Source: Cafeteria roenbergensis (taxonomy: Eukaryota; Sar; Bigyra; Bicosoecida; Cafeteriaceae). Taken from it: a stretch of DNA of 64,000 nucleotides. Both the position numbers and the translations under genes were made by a program. This document shows, piece by piece, positions 10,458 to 23,053 of this stretch (position 1 is the first letter of the stretch; each line of letters starts with the position of its first letter). The DNA lies in assembly GCA_008330645.1 (NCBI GenBank), contig VLTN01000005.1, forward strand, positions 806,001 through 870,000. Direction: 5' to 3'. The notes under the pieces are model-generated. The model worked only from the letters and a program-made list of their open reading frames with translations, was not told where the DNA came from and did not search any database.

Positions 10458-13400
10458 ATGCGCGCCTTGCTCGTGCTCGTGCTTGCGGCCGCAGCCGCGG
10501 GGTCCTCGGGGCTGCCCGGCCCGGACTTCCTGCACGTCGCCGGGCTGGCGTTCCCGACGGGTCCGGCCTCGAGCCGGCACCACGCGTCCCGGCACCTGGC
10601 GCTGCTTGCCAACTCGTTCCTCTCGACCATCCCGAACCGCTCGTCCCCGACCGAGATGCTGGTGGGGACCAAGACGTCGTTCCCGTTCAGCGTGCCAGTC
10701 GTCGCAAACTCCTCGGATGGGGGACGCTTTGTCACAACCTCGGCCGGGCCCTATCGCTACACGGGCTACTCCTGGGAGCTCTGGGACAGGTGAGCCGCCG
10801 CGGTCGAGCCGTGCGCATGCGCTGCGCCTCTCTGGTTGGGCGCCACGCGGCCGCAGGGCACGGGTCGAGGCGCGACCGGGCGGGAAAGCGCCTGCCGACG
10901 TTGCGGCTGTCCGGTTCACTTGGGCGCAACGCCAAAACACTTTTTTTGCCAGCTCCCGCGCTGCCCAGCCCGCCCCCGCCCCCGCGCGCTCGCAGGTACG
11001 TGTTTCCGCTCGCCCAGCGATACGGCAGCAACTTTACGACCTATCGCATCGTGCCGCTCGCCAACAACGACCAGATTCTGCGCGCGGTGGTGAGTGCGGC
11101 CCAGCAAGCGCCGAGGCACGCGTCGCAACGCGGAGGCCACGCGCTCGCTGGCACGCGCGCGAGTCTCCCTGCGTGCGCCCAGCGTGCCCACTGCGAGCAC
11201 GCGCCCCCCTTCCGCCTGCGCACCCCTGCTGTGTGCCCGCGCTCCCGCAGAGTCTGGGATTGCTCGATGCCGGGCACGCGGCCATCACCAAAACCTCTGA
11301 GCGGGCTGAACTGGTCGACTTCACCACGGGATGGTGAGCGCGGCGGCCGCCTTCCACCCCCCCCGGGGGGGGCGTCTCGCAAGCGCAAGCGGCCACGCAC
11401 TTCGGGCCCACCGTTCGTCCGCGCGAGTGAGTGTCTAGCCATGGTCCCGCCGCCCCGCCACCCCACCACCGCGCGCTCGCAGGTTTGATACCGGCCTCGC
11501 GATCCTGACCCGCACGCTGTCGGGGATTGCCGTCGACCAGGCGCTGGAGACCGCTCGCTCGGTGGGCGGGGTTGCTGGCAGCATGCTGGCGCTCATCGTC
11601 GCCGGCGTGTTTGCCATGGCCATCGCCCTCTTCATCCTAGAGCGGTCGATGCCCGGGCCTCGTCCTGTCATGCGAAAGGGCTGCCTGGCGGGCATCCACG
11701 ACAGTGGGTTGCTCATCACGCAGCTGCTTGCGAGCGCGTCCGTTCGCATTCCGTCTGGATGGCTCTCCTACCCGGTGGCGACATGCTGCGCGTTGACCTC
11801 GTCGGTGCTGACCATCATCGTCACCGCCGTGGTGACTGTGGCGCTGCAGTCTGCCGCCAGCGCTGTGGCTGTCCGGACGTTTTCGGACCTCTCCGGCAAG
11901 ACTGTCGTCATCCCTGAGGCCACGACGGCGCTGTCCTTCGTCAACCGAAACGGCGTGGGCATCAACGTGGTCACAACCAAGAGCCTGGACTCTGCCTGGG
12001 AGTTGTTCCGCGACGGGCTGGGGGAGGCAATGCTCTACGACCAGCCGATCTTGTCCGCCTTCTTGGGCCGCGAAGCGCAGTCGTACGGGAGCAAACGCTT
12101 CGCGCTCGTCGGCGAGATCATGGAGCGTCAGCAGTACGGCATCGCACTCAACCCGGCCTTCTTGAGCGCGGTCCGGAAGGCTTTTGACCAGGCGATTCTC
12201 TCGGTGTACGGAACCACCGAGGTTGCCGACATGCGCTCCCGCTGGCTGTACACTGAGGAAGCAACGGCGGACTCGTCCGCGCTGGAGACCAGCTCCAACC
12301 CGTCGTCCATGCTCGACTTCGTCGTGGACAACATCTTCGCAGTGAGCGTGGTGGTGGGGTCCATCGTGGGCTTTGCGATCGTCGTCGGGTCGATAGCATT
12401 CCTGTGCCGGAGCTCGCTCTCCCTCTGCCGCCGAGGCGAGTGCACGCTGGCCGCGCTCGGGAACTGGCTCGTGGCGAGCTGCCTGGGGGTCACCGAGGAC
12501 AAGGCCAAGGTGCGCCGGCGGCGCCAGAGCGTCATCATGGACGGCCACGCCACCGCCGGCGGCTCGCCGACGAGCAGCAAGACCGCGCCCAAGCCCGACG
12601 TGGCCTCGTGCGCGGGGGCGCGATCTGGCATTTGCGGGGAGTGCTGGAGCCAGTGCTGCGGCAGCGCCCACGGCGCAAGCGCCCCCCGCGCCCTTGAGCT
12701 GACCACTCTCCCCACCGCTGCCGCCGGCACGGGGACCATTGCGTCCGGCGGCGCGTCCAAGGCAAGCGCAGAGCGGTGGCAAAGTGCGGCTCGCGCTGTC
12801 CGCGCCGCGCGCAGCCAGCACCAGCAGTGGGGCGAGGGAGCCGACGCGGAGGAGTCGCAGTTCTTGCAGTCGACGTCCTCAGCCGCCAGGCTCAAGCGCC
12901 CGGCGTCGCACAGAGTCATGAGGGCAGGCGAGCTGTTCGGGGCGGACGCTGCCGCCGCTGCTGCGGCTGCGCGCGGCAAGGCCGCTGGTGTCGCTGCCCG
13001 CCTCATTCACGAGGGCGTGGGCGGGGACTCCTCTGGTGCCGCGGCTGTCGCCGCAACGACCACTTCCGCCACAGCTCCCGGAGCAAAGGCTGGGGCTGGT
13101 GCCAAGCTGGGCGCCGGAGGAAAGTCCCGCCAGCCGCGCGGCGGGGGTCGGGTTGCGCCGGCTTCCGTCGCCTGGGCAGTGCCGGACGACGCCGACGCCG
13201 CCGAAGACGCCGACACGGCCGCCGCCGCCGCCACCGCCGCCGCCGCTGCAACCACCAGAACCGACGCGCTCGGCGGGATCATCGGCGGCGGGGAGGCGCG
13301 TCTGCTGGGGAAGAACGGCTCTGCCGGCGCAGCGGGGACCGTGGACCACGCCGTTGTCCTGTGGGGCGATGAGGACGCTGACACCACCCATGCTGACAAT

Positions 13401-15053
13401 GTATGGGAGTCCCGCGCCGAGCCTGACCGCAAGCAGGGCCCATCAGGCGCCCATCTAACGGGCATCCATGCCGTGTCACCCTTGCGGCGCGAGGCCGCCA
13501 CTGCCTCGCCGTTGTCGGGGCGCGAAGCCACGATGGAAGGACGGGGTACCGGCCCCGCTGGACACGCGCGGTCCGCAACGGACACTGAGGCAGTCCGCAC
13601 GGGGGTCGCCCGAGGGCCGGCTCTGCTGACGCAGGGGGGCGGCGGGGCGTCGGCGTCCCTGCTCCCGGCGCCTGGCACCTCGTCCCCCGACGTGCTGCCT
13701 CCGCGGGGGGCCCACGGGCGGTCCTCGAGTGCCCAGCCGAGCGTGGACACTCGGGCCGATGGCGGAGCCGTCTCAGCTACCGGGTCGGCTGCGCTCGCGG
13801 GGCCCGCTGCGGGGTCCCTGGCGACGGGCTTCGGGACCCCCCTGTCGGGAGGGCGGCGCAGCGGGCCGCTGATGCACGCCGTGGCCATGGCTGTCGCGAG
13901 ATCGGCGCACGGGTCGCTGGGCGGGTCGGCTGCGGTGCCGACAAACGCGTCCAACGGGTCCGTCGCTCCGAGTGTGTCGATCGGCGCGGCCAACTCAAGG
14001 GCCGGTGGGATGGACGTGGGAGAGGCGTCTGTGGCCGGTGTGTCCGTCGCGGGGGGCTCGGTTGCCAACAGCTACGCCAGGCTTGCCAGCGACGCCGGCG
14101 CAGGCGCAGGCGCTGAGGGCGCTGGTGGAGCAGGCGGCGGAGCCGTGGCGCTCGAGGCCCACCCGGCCTTCGGCGTCACCGCCCGCGAGCGGCTCTTCTT
14201 CAAGCGCGAGCAGTGGGCCATGCGCGCCGAGGGCAAGCTCGCCCCCGTCCTGTCGCCCAACGACCTCCTGTGGGAGGTCTGGCAGCGCGTGGACATGCTG
14301 GCCCAGCAGGCGCTGCTGCAGCGCGCCATGGGCCGGCTGGACGTGCCGGCCGACCTGGAGGACGTGCCGCCGGAGCTTGTGGAGGAGGAGTCGCGGCTGC
14401 TGGCCGGGGAGCTGGTGACGCAGGGCATGGACCCGCAGCTTGCGAAGCGGGCCGCCATGGTTGCCGCCATGGCCGGCGTGCACGAGCACGAGGGTGACTC
14501 GTCGGACGATGAAGACTCAGTGGGCGACTTTGGGGGGGCCGATGGCGGCGGGGGCATTGCGTCCAGTGCGGTCAGCTGGGGCGCGCTCAAGGGTGCCCCT
14601 TCCCAGCTCGACGACGAGCCGTCCAAGCTGGCCGTGCCAGGGGCCTCGCTCGGCGCGCCACAGTCGCAAGAAGACGTGGGTGCCCTTGTTCCCTTCGCCA
14701 AGGGCCGTGGTGGCGCGCTGCCCGCTGAACTGGGCCCGCAAGTTGCCGCAGCTGACACCACGAAAACGGCCGCAGCGACTTTGGACGCGGCTGCGCGCCC
14801 GCGCCGCAGCTCTCGGACGGGTCGAGCTGAGACGCGATCAAGGCAGCGCAGCAGGAGCAGGTCGACTGACGTGACCTCGAGCAGGCGCTGGATGTTGCAC
14901 CAGCAGTCGGGCTCGGGGGAGTTTTTGGCGTCTTCCGACCGGCATGAACGCCGGCCACCACCACGCGCAAGCGCAGGGCACGCTGACATCGCGCCGCTGA
15001 TTCAGGGGGCTGTGAGTCCAAGGGGCCGGAGGCACAGCAGGCCCGGCGTGTAG
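10458..15053 (+). CDS. iGluR-like channel 3
   Basis: Exons 10458-10789, 10996-11089, 11251-11333 and 11483-15053 give about 1359 residues. The order is signal peptide (about 1-18), S1 with AITKTSERAELVDFTTGW at the end of exon 3, M1 (about residues 200-224), pore loop and M3 (about 245-290), S2 (about 290-450) with the acidic ligand position in LYDQPILSAF, then M4 (about 455-480). A long Ala/Gly/Ser-rich tail follows, including a GCC-run alanine tract near 13195-13255. The shared module covers about residues 1060-1173, followed by an acidic stretch and a basic C-terminus. Module DNA is nearly identical to genes 4 and 5. Family membership is well supported; substrate and permeant ion are not known. 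Confidence 0.88.
14151..14487 (+). repeat. Tail-module DNA shared with genes 4 and 5
   Basis: About 337 bp match 18238-18574 with one difference by eye and match the equivalent stretch of gene 5 almost as well. The similarity begins abruptly at the module start; the preceding tail is unrelated. Confidence 0.88.
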
Positions 15054-15394
15054 AGGGTCAGGGGGCAGCCGCTCATTCAAGCAGCGCGGCCGTGCGACCC
15101 GACTTGCACAGTCGAGCGGCAGCGCGTCTGCCCTGGCCCGGCGAAGCGCAGTCGCGGGAGCTGCGACGGAAACTCTCAAGCCCCTGCCGGGTTCGGCCTT
15201 GCGTGAGCGTTCGCCTGTCCACTTCGGGCCTTGAAGAAAATGATCGCGCAGCGCACAGGCAACAACACCCACAGCGCCCTGCGCTGCCACGGGCAACCGG
15301 GGCTCTGCGGCTCTGCGGACGGGGAAACCTCCCGTCGTCAGCGTGAGCCCGCAACCACCCGGCCCCGCGTGCCGCGTCCGGCAACCAGCGCAAC
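15054..15394. other. Spacer between receptor genes 3 and 4
   Basis: No gene or repeat is seen. It must hold the 3' end of gene 3 and the promoter of gene 4, but no convincing signal stands out. Confidence 0.4.
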
Positions 15395-18300
15395 ATGCGC
15401 GCGGCACTCTTGGCCACCGTGGCCGCAAGCGCGCTCTTCTCGCTGGCCGCTGCCAACCTGGGGCCTGATTTTTTGCACATTGCGGGCATGGCGTTCCCGA
15501 CGGGGCCGCTGAGCGAACCTGCCCGCCAAGGCCGCGGGCTCCAGCTCGACACGGCCTTCCTTGCGGACATCCCGAATCGCACATCGCCCTCTGAGTTTCT
15601 GATTGGCACCAAAATCGTGGCGCCATTCAGCTTTCCCGTCGACCCAGCCGAGGCCGGCGGCAGGTTCGTCACGGACTCGGTTGGGCCCACCAAGTTCTCT
15701 GGGTACTCGTGGGAGCTCTGGGACAAGTGAGGCGTTCGGCCCGCGCGCGCGGGGGGGGGGGTCTCTTCGGTATGCGGCATTTGGTCGGTTTGACCGGGAG
15801 GCGTGGCAGCGGCGTCCCAGGGCGGCGAGCTGGCATGCCTCCCGGGTGGTGGCCCCGTTTGCCAGCGCGGGGAGTTTCCTGTTTCGAGGTGCTTGCTTGC
15901 GCAGGTTTCTCTTCCCCCTGGCCCAGGACTACGGGTGCAACTACACGACCTACCGGGTTGTGCAGTTCGCCAACAATGACCAAATGCTCCGAGCGGTGGT
16001 GAGACTGCGCCTGGCTGGGCGCCCCTGTGCGCGACGCAAACGAGGCGCATGCCGAGCGGTCATTCAAGCATCGCGTGCTTCGCCCGCTGCGCTTGCCCAG
16101 ACGGCGGTTTGCCGCTCTTGCAGGCCCAAGCAGCCCAAGCCGTTCCCGCCGCTGCGCCCCATCCCCGTGCACAAGACGCAGACGCTCGGGCTTGTGGACG
16201 CCGGGCATGCTGCCCTCACGAAGAACATCCAGCGTGCCGAGATCGTCGACTTTACGACTGGCTGGTGAGGCAGCGCGGGGACGCGTGGCTTTGTGGCCGC
16301 CGCCGGTGACTTGAGGCGCGTCTGCCTGCCGCCCCCCGCCCTGCCACCTGATCCAAAGCAAGCTGCGCGCCCCGCTCGGTGCACCCATTCGCAGGTTCGA
16401 TACGGGCCTTGCGATCATGACGCGCACCATGTCGGGGGTGTCTGTGTCGCAGGCAATGTCAACCTTCGAGTCCATCGGAGGCGTGGCTGCGAGCCTCCTT
16501 GCCCTCATTGCGGCGGGGATTGTCGCGATGGCGCTGGCCATCTTCATCCTAGAGCGTGCCTTGCCCGGGCCTCGCCCGGTGATGCGGAAAGGCTGCTTTG
16601 CGGGCATCCGCGACAGTGGGCTGCTGGCAACGCAACTGCTCGTTGGCGCCTCGGCCCGGGTGCCGTCTGGCTCCCTCTCCCGACCAGTAGCAACATGCTG
16701 CTCCCTGGCATCGTCGCTCCTTACCATCGTCGTGACTGCCATCGTTACGGTGTCGCTTCAGTCGGCCTCGTCAGCGACGGTCGTGGAAAACTTTGCAGAC
16801 TTGTCTGGCAAGACGATGCTCATGCCTGAAGCAACTTCGGCGGAGAGCTTTGTCAACCGAAACGGCGTGGGCATCAAGCTCATTCCAACGGCGAGCATCG
16901 GCTCCGCCCTCGAGCGCTTCCAGGCGGGCGAAGCGGACTCGATGCTCTACGACCAGCCAATTCTGTCCGCGTTCATCGGCAACGATGCGTCCGAGTTTGG
17001 CTCCAAGCGGTTTGCCCTGGTTGGCGAACTCATGGAGCGCCAGCAGTATGGCATCGCTCTCAACCCGCACCTACCGGACCTGGTGCGTGAGAGCCTTGAC
17101 AAGGCGATCCTCGCGGTCTACGGCACGACAGAGGTGGCAGACTTGCGCGCCAGGTGGCTGTACACCAACGAAGTCAACGCTGCCATTCCCGCTCTGAGCT
17201 CCGCCTCGGGCACGACGTCGATGATGGAGTTTCTCGGGGACAACGTGCAGCCGGCCGGCATTATCGTCGGAACCGTTGTTGGCGTGGCCTTGGTGTTTGG
17301 AGTGGGTGCCTTTTGTTGCCGCTCCTCGCTCGCCCTGCACCGCCGCGGCGAGCTGTCGATCGGCGAACTGCGCAGGTGGCTCATCGCCAGCTGCGTGGGT
17401 AACTCCACCTCCGACGCCACCATTAAGAGAAGGCGCAAGAGCATCAGGGATGCTGGCGACGTGGGCGACGCTGAGCCTCCGAGCACGCCCGGCTGCCTGC
17501 CACAGTGGTTGGCACGCTGCTCTAGCACGTCCGCGGCTGGGGCGGAGTCACTGGCAACTGTGTCACACACTCGGACCCCCCCTGCAGCCAACTACGTCCA
17601 GGACTCGGCCTCAGCCCCGCTGCAGCGGCCTGCGTCCAAGCGAGTCCTGGTGAGTGAATCTCGTGGGCGAGCCTCCGGCGCCCAAGGCTCTGTCGACGCC
17701 GCAAAGCTGCAGCAGCAGGCCTCGCTACTGAGGCGAATCGGGTCTGGCCAAGCCATGGACCCGCGCAAGAGTGCTTGGGGCGAGCGCCCCGACGCCGTGC
17801 CCGGACGAGGAGCACCCACGGATGACCGCAAAGCTGCGCCAGCCCCTCAGCACCGCGCCTCCGCGTCTTCCCCAGCGCGGACGGAGCAGGTGCTGCAGGT
17901 GCACGGGGCACTTTCGCCGCCACCAACGTCGTCGCTGCTGCCGGGTGGGCCTTCGCTCGACACGCGCGCTCTGGCCCAGGAAGACGCGTCGACAACCTCC
18001 AATACGTTCGGCGGGATGGCGTTCGGGCCCGACGGCGGATCGAAGGGCGCAGGCACCCCGCTGTCCGCCGGACGTGGAGGTCCCCTCTTCGACGTCGTCG
18101 CCAAGGCCGTGACCGAGACCCCGACCGCCAGGAGCACGCGCAACTCCAAGACCAGCGAGGGAATGCCCGGCCTTGCCGCCATCGGAACCGCCGACGACGC
18201 GGCGGACTGCGGCGGGGGGGGCTGCCACACCGGGGCGCTCGAGACCCACCCGGCCTTCGGCGTCACCGCCCGCGAGCGGCTCTTCTTCAAGCGCGAGCAG

Positions 18301-18684
18301 TGGGCCATGCGCGCCGAGGGCAAGCTCGCCCCCGTCCTGTCGCCCAACGACCTCCTGTGGGAGGTCTGGCAGCGCGTGGACATGCTGGCCCAGCAGGCGC
18401 TGCTGCAGCGCGCCATGGGCCGGCTGGACGTGCCGGCCGACCTGGAGGACGTGCCGCCGGAGCTTGTGGAGGAGGAGTCGCGGCTGCTGGCCGGGGAGCT
18501 GGTGACGCAGGGCATGGACCCGCAGCTTGCGAAGCGGGCCGCCATGGTTGCCGCCATGGCCGGCGTGCACGAGGACGAGGAATGCGAGGAATTTGGCAAT
18601 CCCTCACCGCTGGGCCTCACCGATGGGCGTGCAGCCTCCGCCAAGGTGCACCCAGCACTGCCACCTGGCAGCGGTGTCCCGTAG
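15395..18684 (+). CDS. iGluR-like channel 4
   Basis: Exons 15395-15726, 15905-15998, 16182-16264 and 16395-18684 give about 932 residues, one of the two short copies. A clear signal peptide (AALLATVAASALFSLAAA) leads into S1. Exon 3 ends with ERAEIVDFTTGW; the residues before it read LTKNI, so the second threonine of the motif is replaced while the arginine is kept. M1 is at about 16475-16550, the pore and M3 at about 16600-16760, S2 has the conserved LYDQPILSAFIG, and M4 is at about 17240-17320. The tail is only about 450 residues and ends with the shared module (about 18235-18570) and 37 further residues. It is closest to gene 5 throughout, suggesting the most recent duplication. Confidence 0.88.
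18010..18574 (+). repeat. Long conversion tract shared with gene 5
   Basis: About 565 bp match 21840-22404 at roughly 99 percent identity by eye. The tract covers the last third of the tail and the whole module. The receptor domains of the same two genes differ far more. Confidence 0.9.
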
Positions 18685-19118
18685 TCCAGGTCTGCCCGGA
18701 CCATCCACCCGCCGCCCATCCCGTCGTGGCTTGGGAGCGGCAAGTCGCAGGCAAAATTGTATGACTGTACGTATTCAGGGCAGTGAGATTGTGCTCTTCT
18801 CTCGGGAGCAGGCTGCAAATGCTCTCCGCTTGCTGTTGTGCGTGTCGTCTGATGCCTGACGGGCCCCAAGCGCGGCGCCAGCGACTTGCAGCGACAGCTG
18901 CCACTCGCCCCACACCACGAAATGTCGCGCTCTGAGCCAACGTTACCTTTTGGGCGCGCGAGTCCATGCCTCAGAGGAAGCACAGCACCGAAGGGGGCCT
19001 GCAGCAACCCTCGAGCGGTTTCGGGCGCCTGGGGCTCGTGCTGCGCGAGGCCGGCGAGGTCAGTCAGAGAAGCTCTGCTCTTCAAACACCGGCCGGCACT
19101 CAGCCGTCGAATCCAGCC
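18685..19118. other. Spacer between receptor genes 4 and 5
   Basis: No gene is seen. A relatively AT-rich patch near 18750-18800 contains two TGTA words and may be 3' UTR sequence of gene 4. Confidence 0.35.
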
Positions 19119-22100
19119 ATGAGGGCGCGACCCAGCGTCCTTTGGGTGGCATGGATGTGCGCTATAGCGTCTGGGTCATCGGCGGCAGGAGTCGCGACTG
19201 CCGTGGCTGCGAGGCGACCGTTGCGCCCCCGCGCGGGTGGGCCTCGCGGCTTGCAGCTCGACACGGCATTTCTGGCGAACATCCCCAACCGGTCGTCCCC
19301 GACCGAGCTGCTCATTGGCACAAAGATCGCAACTCCATTCAGCTTCCCGGCTAGTGCGGCGAGCGTGGCCTCTGGGCAGTTCGTTGCCAACTCCGTCGGG
19401 CCCACGAAATTCTCTGGCTTCTCGTGGGAGCTTTGGGACCGGTGAGCATCGGCCCCGGAACGAAGCCTGGCTGGGGCCCTCGCGCAGACCTGCTCGGCGA
19501 CCGCGCATGCCTGGGCTCGGGACCAGAGCCTCCAGAAGCACGAGCCCGGCTGGGAAGGGGCATGCCCTGTCTTTTGGGAAACCGCCGACGCTCTCGATGC
19601 CATCTGGTGCCAGTGCCTGCGCAATCACCGCTTTCAAACGCTCGCAGCTTCTTGTTCCCTCTGGCAACGAGGTACGGCAGCAACTTCTCGACGTATCGAA
19701 TCGTCCAGTTCGCCAACAACGACCAGATGCTCAGGGCCGTGGTGAGAACAGCTCGGCTGCAGTGACGACCAGGCACGCGCCAGCGGCTGACTTTGGCACC
19801 GCGACGTGGCCAGCGCGAGCGTGCCCCGCTGGGCGCCGGCAAGCCGGTGCCGACCGCGCTGGCCCACCGCCTGCTCTTGCCCCGCGTCGCGGAGCGTTTC
19901 CAACAGCTGCGGCCGGCGCGTGGGTCAGGCCTCACGCGGCCGCAACCTGGGCGGCGCAAGGCTCGCATTGAGCGTGACCTGGCTGCGAGCGGTCTCGCGT
20001 GCCTTCTTTGTCTTGCAGATGCTCGGGCGGGTGGACGCTGGCCATGCTGCCCTTACGAAAAACATTGAGCGCGCCGAGATTGTGGACTTTACCACTGGCT
20101 GGTGAGCTGATTGAGTCGCCGCCGCTGCGAGCTGCTTTGACGCGGCGAGGCTGTCGACAAGCTGCTTGGTCAGCATGCTCCTCGCGCCTCTCCCGCTACG
20201 CTCCCTCAGGTTTGATACTGGGCTTGCCATCATGACTCGGACCATGTCCGGGGTCTCGCTGGGGCAGGCCATGTCCACGGTCAACTCGATAGGCGGCGTC
20301 ATCGGCGCTGCCGCATTCCTCCTGGTTGCCGGCCTGCTGTCCATGGCGCTCGGGCTGTTCATCCTCGAGCGCTCCATGCCAGGGCCGAGGCCGGTGATGC
20401 GCAATGGCTTTGCCGCTGGGTGCCGAGACAGCTTGCTCCTGACCACTCAGCTTCTCGTGGGAGCGTCGGCCCGGATTCCGTCGGGCACGCTCTCCAGGCC
20501 CGTCGCGACATGCTGCACGCTCGGCGCGTCGGTCCTCAAGATTGTGGTGACTGCCATTGTGACCGTGTCGCTGCAAGCTGCAGCTTCGTCGATGGCAGTT
20601 TCAAGCTTTTCTGACCTGTCGGGAAAGACGATGCTGATGCCCGAGGCGACAACTGGCGAGATTTACGTGAACCGCAACGGTGTCGGGATCACCATGATTC
20701 CCGCGGAAAACATCGACAGCGCCCTTGTGCGATTTGCTGCAGGCGAGAGCGAGGCAATGCTCTACGACCAGCCGATTCTGTCCGCCTTCATTGGCCGGGA
20801 TGCCGTCACGAACGGCGCAAAGCGCTTCGCCCTCGTCGGAGAAATCCTGGAGCGGCAGCAGTACGGCATCGCTTTGACCCCTGGACTTGACAACCTGCGC
20901 AAGTCCTTGGACAAGGCCATCCTCGCCGTATACGGAACTACTGAGGTCGCCGAGCTTCGCGCCAGGTGGTTGTACACAGAGGAGGCAAATGCAGCGGCCA
21001 AAACCACCAACGAGGTGAGCGCATCTTCGTCGATGATGGACTTCATTACGGACAACGTTCAGCCGGTCAGCATCGTCGTCGGCAGCATCGTAGGCGTCGC
21101 CTTTGTCGTCGGCGTCTTGGCGTTCGTTTGGCGGTCTTCCTGGACGCTGCACAAGCAGCGCAATCTCTCCTGCAGGACGCTGGGCAGCTGGCTGCTGGAC
21201 AGTTGTCTCGGCCAAACTTCGCAAGGCTCTGCCATCCAGCGCCAGCGGACGAGCGGCCTTGGGAACTACAGCACTGGCGACAAGAGCACTTCGGCCATGG
21301 TCCGCTGCTGGCGACAGTCCAAGCAACGTCTCCGCGACTGCTGCAGCGGCAGAGCACCCCAGGCAGCTGCGTCCGGCGAGGCGACGCTCGATGATCCCGC
21401 GCATGCCCAGCCAACGCCCTCCGAGAACTTTGTCCAGGATCCGAGTGCCGCTCCGCTGCGCCGCCCCCCATCACACCGGGTTATGCTTCGAGACGCAATC
21501 GGCGCCCTCACAACCAGCGACCGGGGCACGGACGCAGCCACCGCGAGGATCATTGCGGGAACTGAGGCCCGTGTCTCGCGTCAGGCTGCGCTGCTACGAA
21601 GCATGGGGTCCGGCGACACAGCTCCGGGAGCGGCCTGGGCCGAGCCTGCAGCCTCCGCCGACCTTGACGACAAGCTCTTGCGCGGGGACACCAACAGTGA
21701 TGGCGACGAACTCAAAGCCCCCGCGTCCAAGCACCGCGCCTCCGCGTCTTCCCCAGCGCGGACTGAGCACGTGCAGCAGCTCCCGGGCGCTGCAGCGTCC
21801 ACTCCGAACTCACAGGCGCCCACAGCGGATGTTGCATTTGGCGGGATGGCGTTCGGGCCCGACGGCGGATCGAAGGGCGCAGGCACCCCGCTGTCCGCCG
21901 GACGTGGAGGTCCCCTCTTCGACGTCGTCGCCAAGGCCGTGACCGAGACCCCGACCGCCAGGAGCACGCGCAACTCCAAGACCAGCGAGGGAATGCCCGG
22001 CCTTGCCGCCATCGGAACCGCCGACGACGCGGCGGACTGCGGCGGGGGGGGCTGCCACACCGGGGCGCTCGAGGCCCACCCGGCCTTCGGCGTCACCGCC

Positions 22101-22499
22101 CGCGAGCGGCTCTTCTTCAAGCGCGAGCAGTGGGCCATGCGCGCCGAGGGCAAGCTCGCCCCCGTCCTGTCGCCCAACGACCTCCTGTGGGAGGTCTGGC
22201 AGCGAGTGGACATGCTGGCCCAGCAGGCGCTGCTGCAGCGCGCCATGGGCCGGCTGGACGTGCCGGCCGACCTGGAGGACGTGCCGCCGGAGCTTGTGGA
22301 GGAGGAGTCGCGGCTGCTGGCCGGGGAGCTGGTGACGCAGGGCATGGACCCGCAGCTTGCGAAGCGGGCCGCGGTGGTAGCCGCCATGGCCGGCGTGCAC
22401 GAGGATGAAGAGGACGACACAGTCCGACCTGCGGATCCTGACCAGGGCAAGTCGTCTGCCGCCTTCAGCGTCGTGGCCGTTCGTCCAGCAGATTCATAG
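19119..22499 (+). CDS. iGluR-like channel 5
   Basis: Exons 19119-19441 (9 nt shorter than the usual 332), 19648-19741, 20019-20101 and 20210-22499 give about 929 residues. It has a signal peptide, S1 with ERAEIVDFTTGW at the end of exon 3, M1 at about 20300-20375, pore loop and M3 at about 20420-20590, S2 with LYDQPILSAFIG, and M4 at about 21065-21145. The tail is short, like that of gene 4, and shares with it a phrase near 21737-21775 as well as the 565-bp tract. The shared module covers about 22070-22400 and is followed by a short acidic end. The proposed role is a ligand-gated channel in the plasma or an internal membrane. Confidence 0.88.
21840..22404 (+). repeat. Long conversion tract shared with gene 4
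   Basis: Partner of 18010-18574, with about five differences by eye. Three of them cluster at the end of the module (GCCATGGTT against GCGGTGGTA), which may mark the tract edge. Confidence 0.9.
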
Positions 22500-23053
22500 A
22501 CATGGGGCTCGCTTCATTTGACTTTCGGATTTTCGGTGGCTGAAGCACGTTCGCGAGATTCTACCAGTGGCTTGCTCTGCCTGTTGAGGACTGTATTTTG
22601 ACTGGCGGCACTCAGCCCAGCTCGGCGCGGAGGCAACGTACGAGGAGCTCGGCTGCATGGCATGGCCCTTGCAAGCCTCCGCGTGCCTACGCCTCTGGCC
22701 AAGCGATGCAGGTTTTCTGTGTGCGTGAATGCGATCAGCCAGTGCCGTGATTTTAACAACGCCGACAGCAGCGCAGGCCCGCAGGCCGCCGCATTGCCGC
22801 GCGAGCCAGCCCAGCGTCCAGCCCATGCAACAGTCGCGGACCTCGCCCCCGTGCCCGTGCTAGGCCGTGCGCGCTTGTCCGGAGCACGCTCGAACGGCGC
22901 GCCAGAACGCGCGCACGTTTCCCCTGCAAGCCGGTGGCTCTGCGCGAGCTGAGCGACACGGCGCCGCAAACACGACACATCCGCGACCCACGCTCCCCGC
23001 CCCCGGCGCATCCGAAAAGAAGCGCCCCCCACGCTTACCACGGCTTTCTCGCA
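22500..23053. other. Spacer between receptor genes 5 and 6
   Basis: I see no supported gene, repeat or RNA here. It is the longest gap in the array. Confidence 0.4.
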
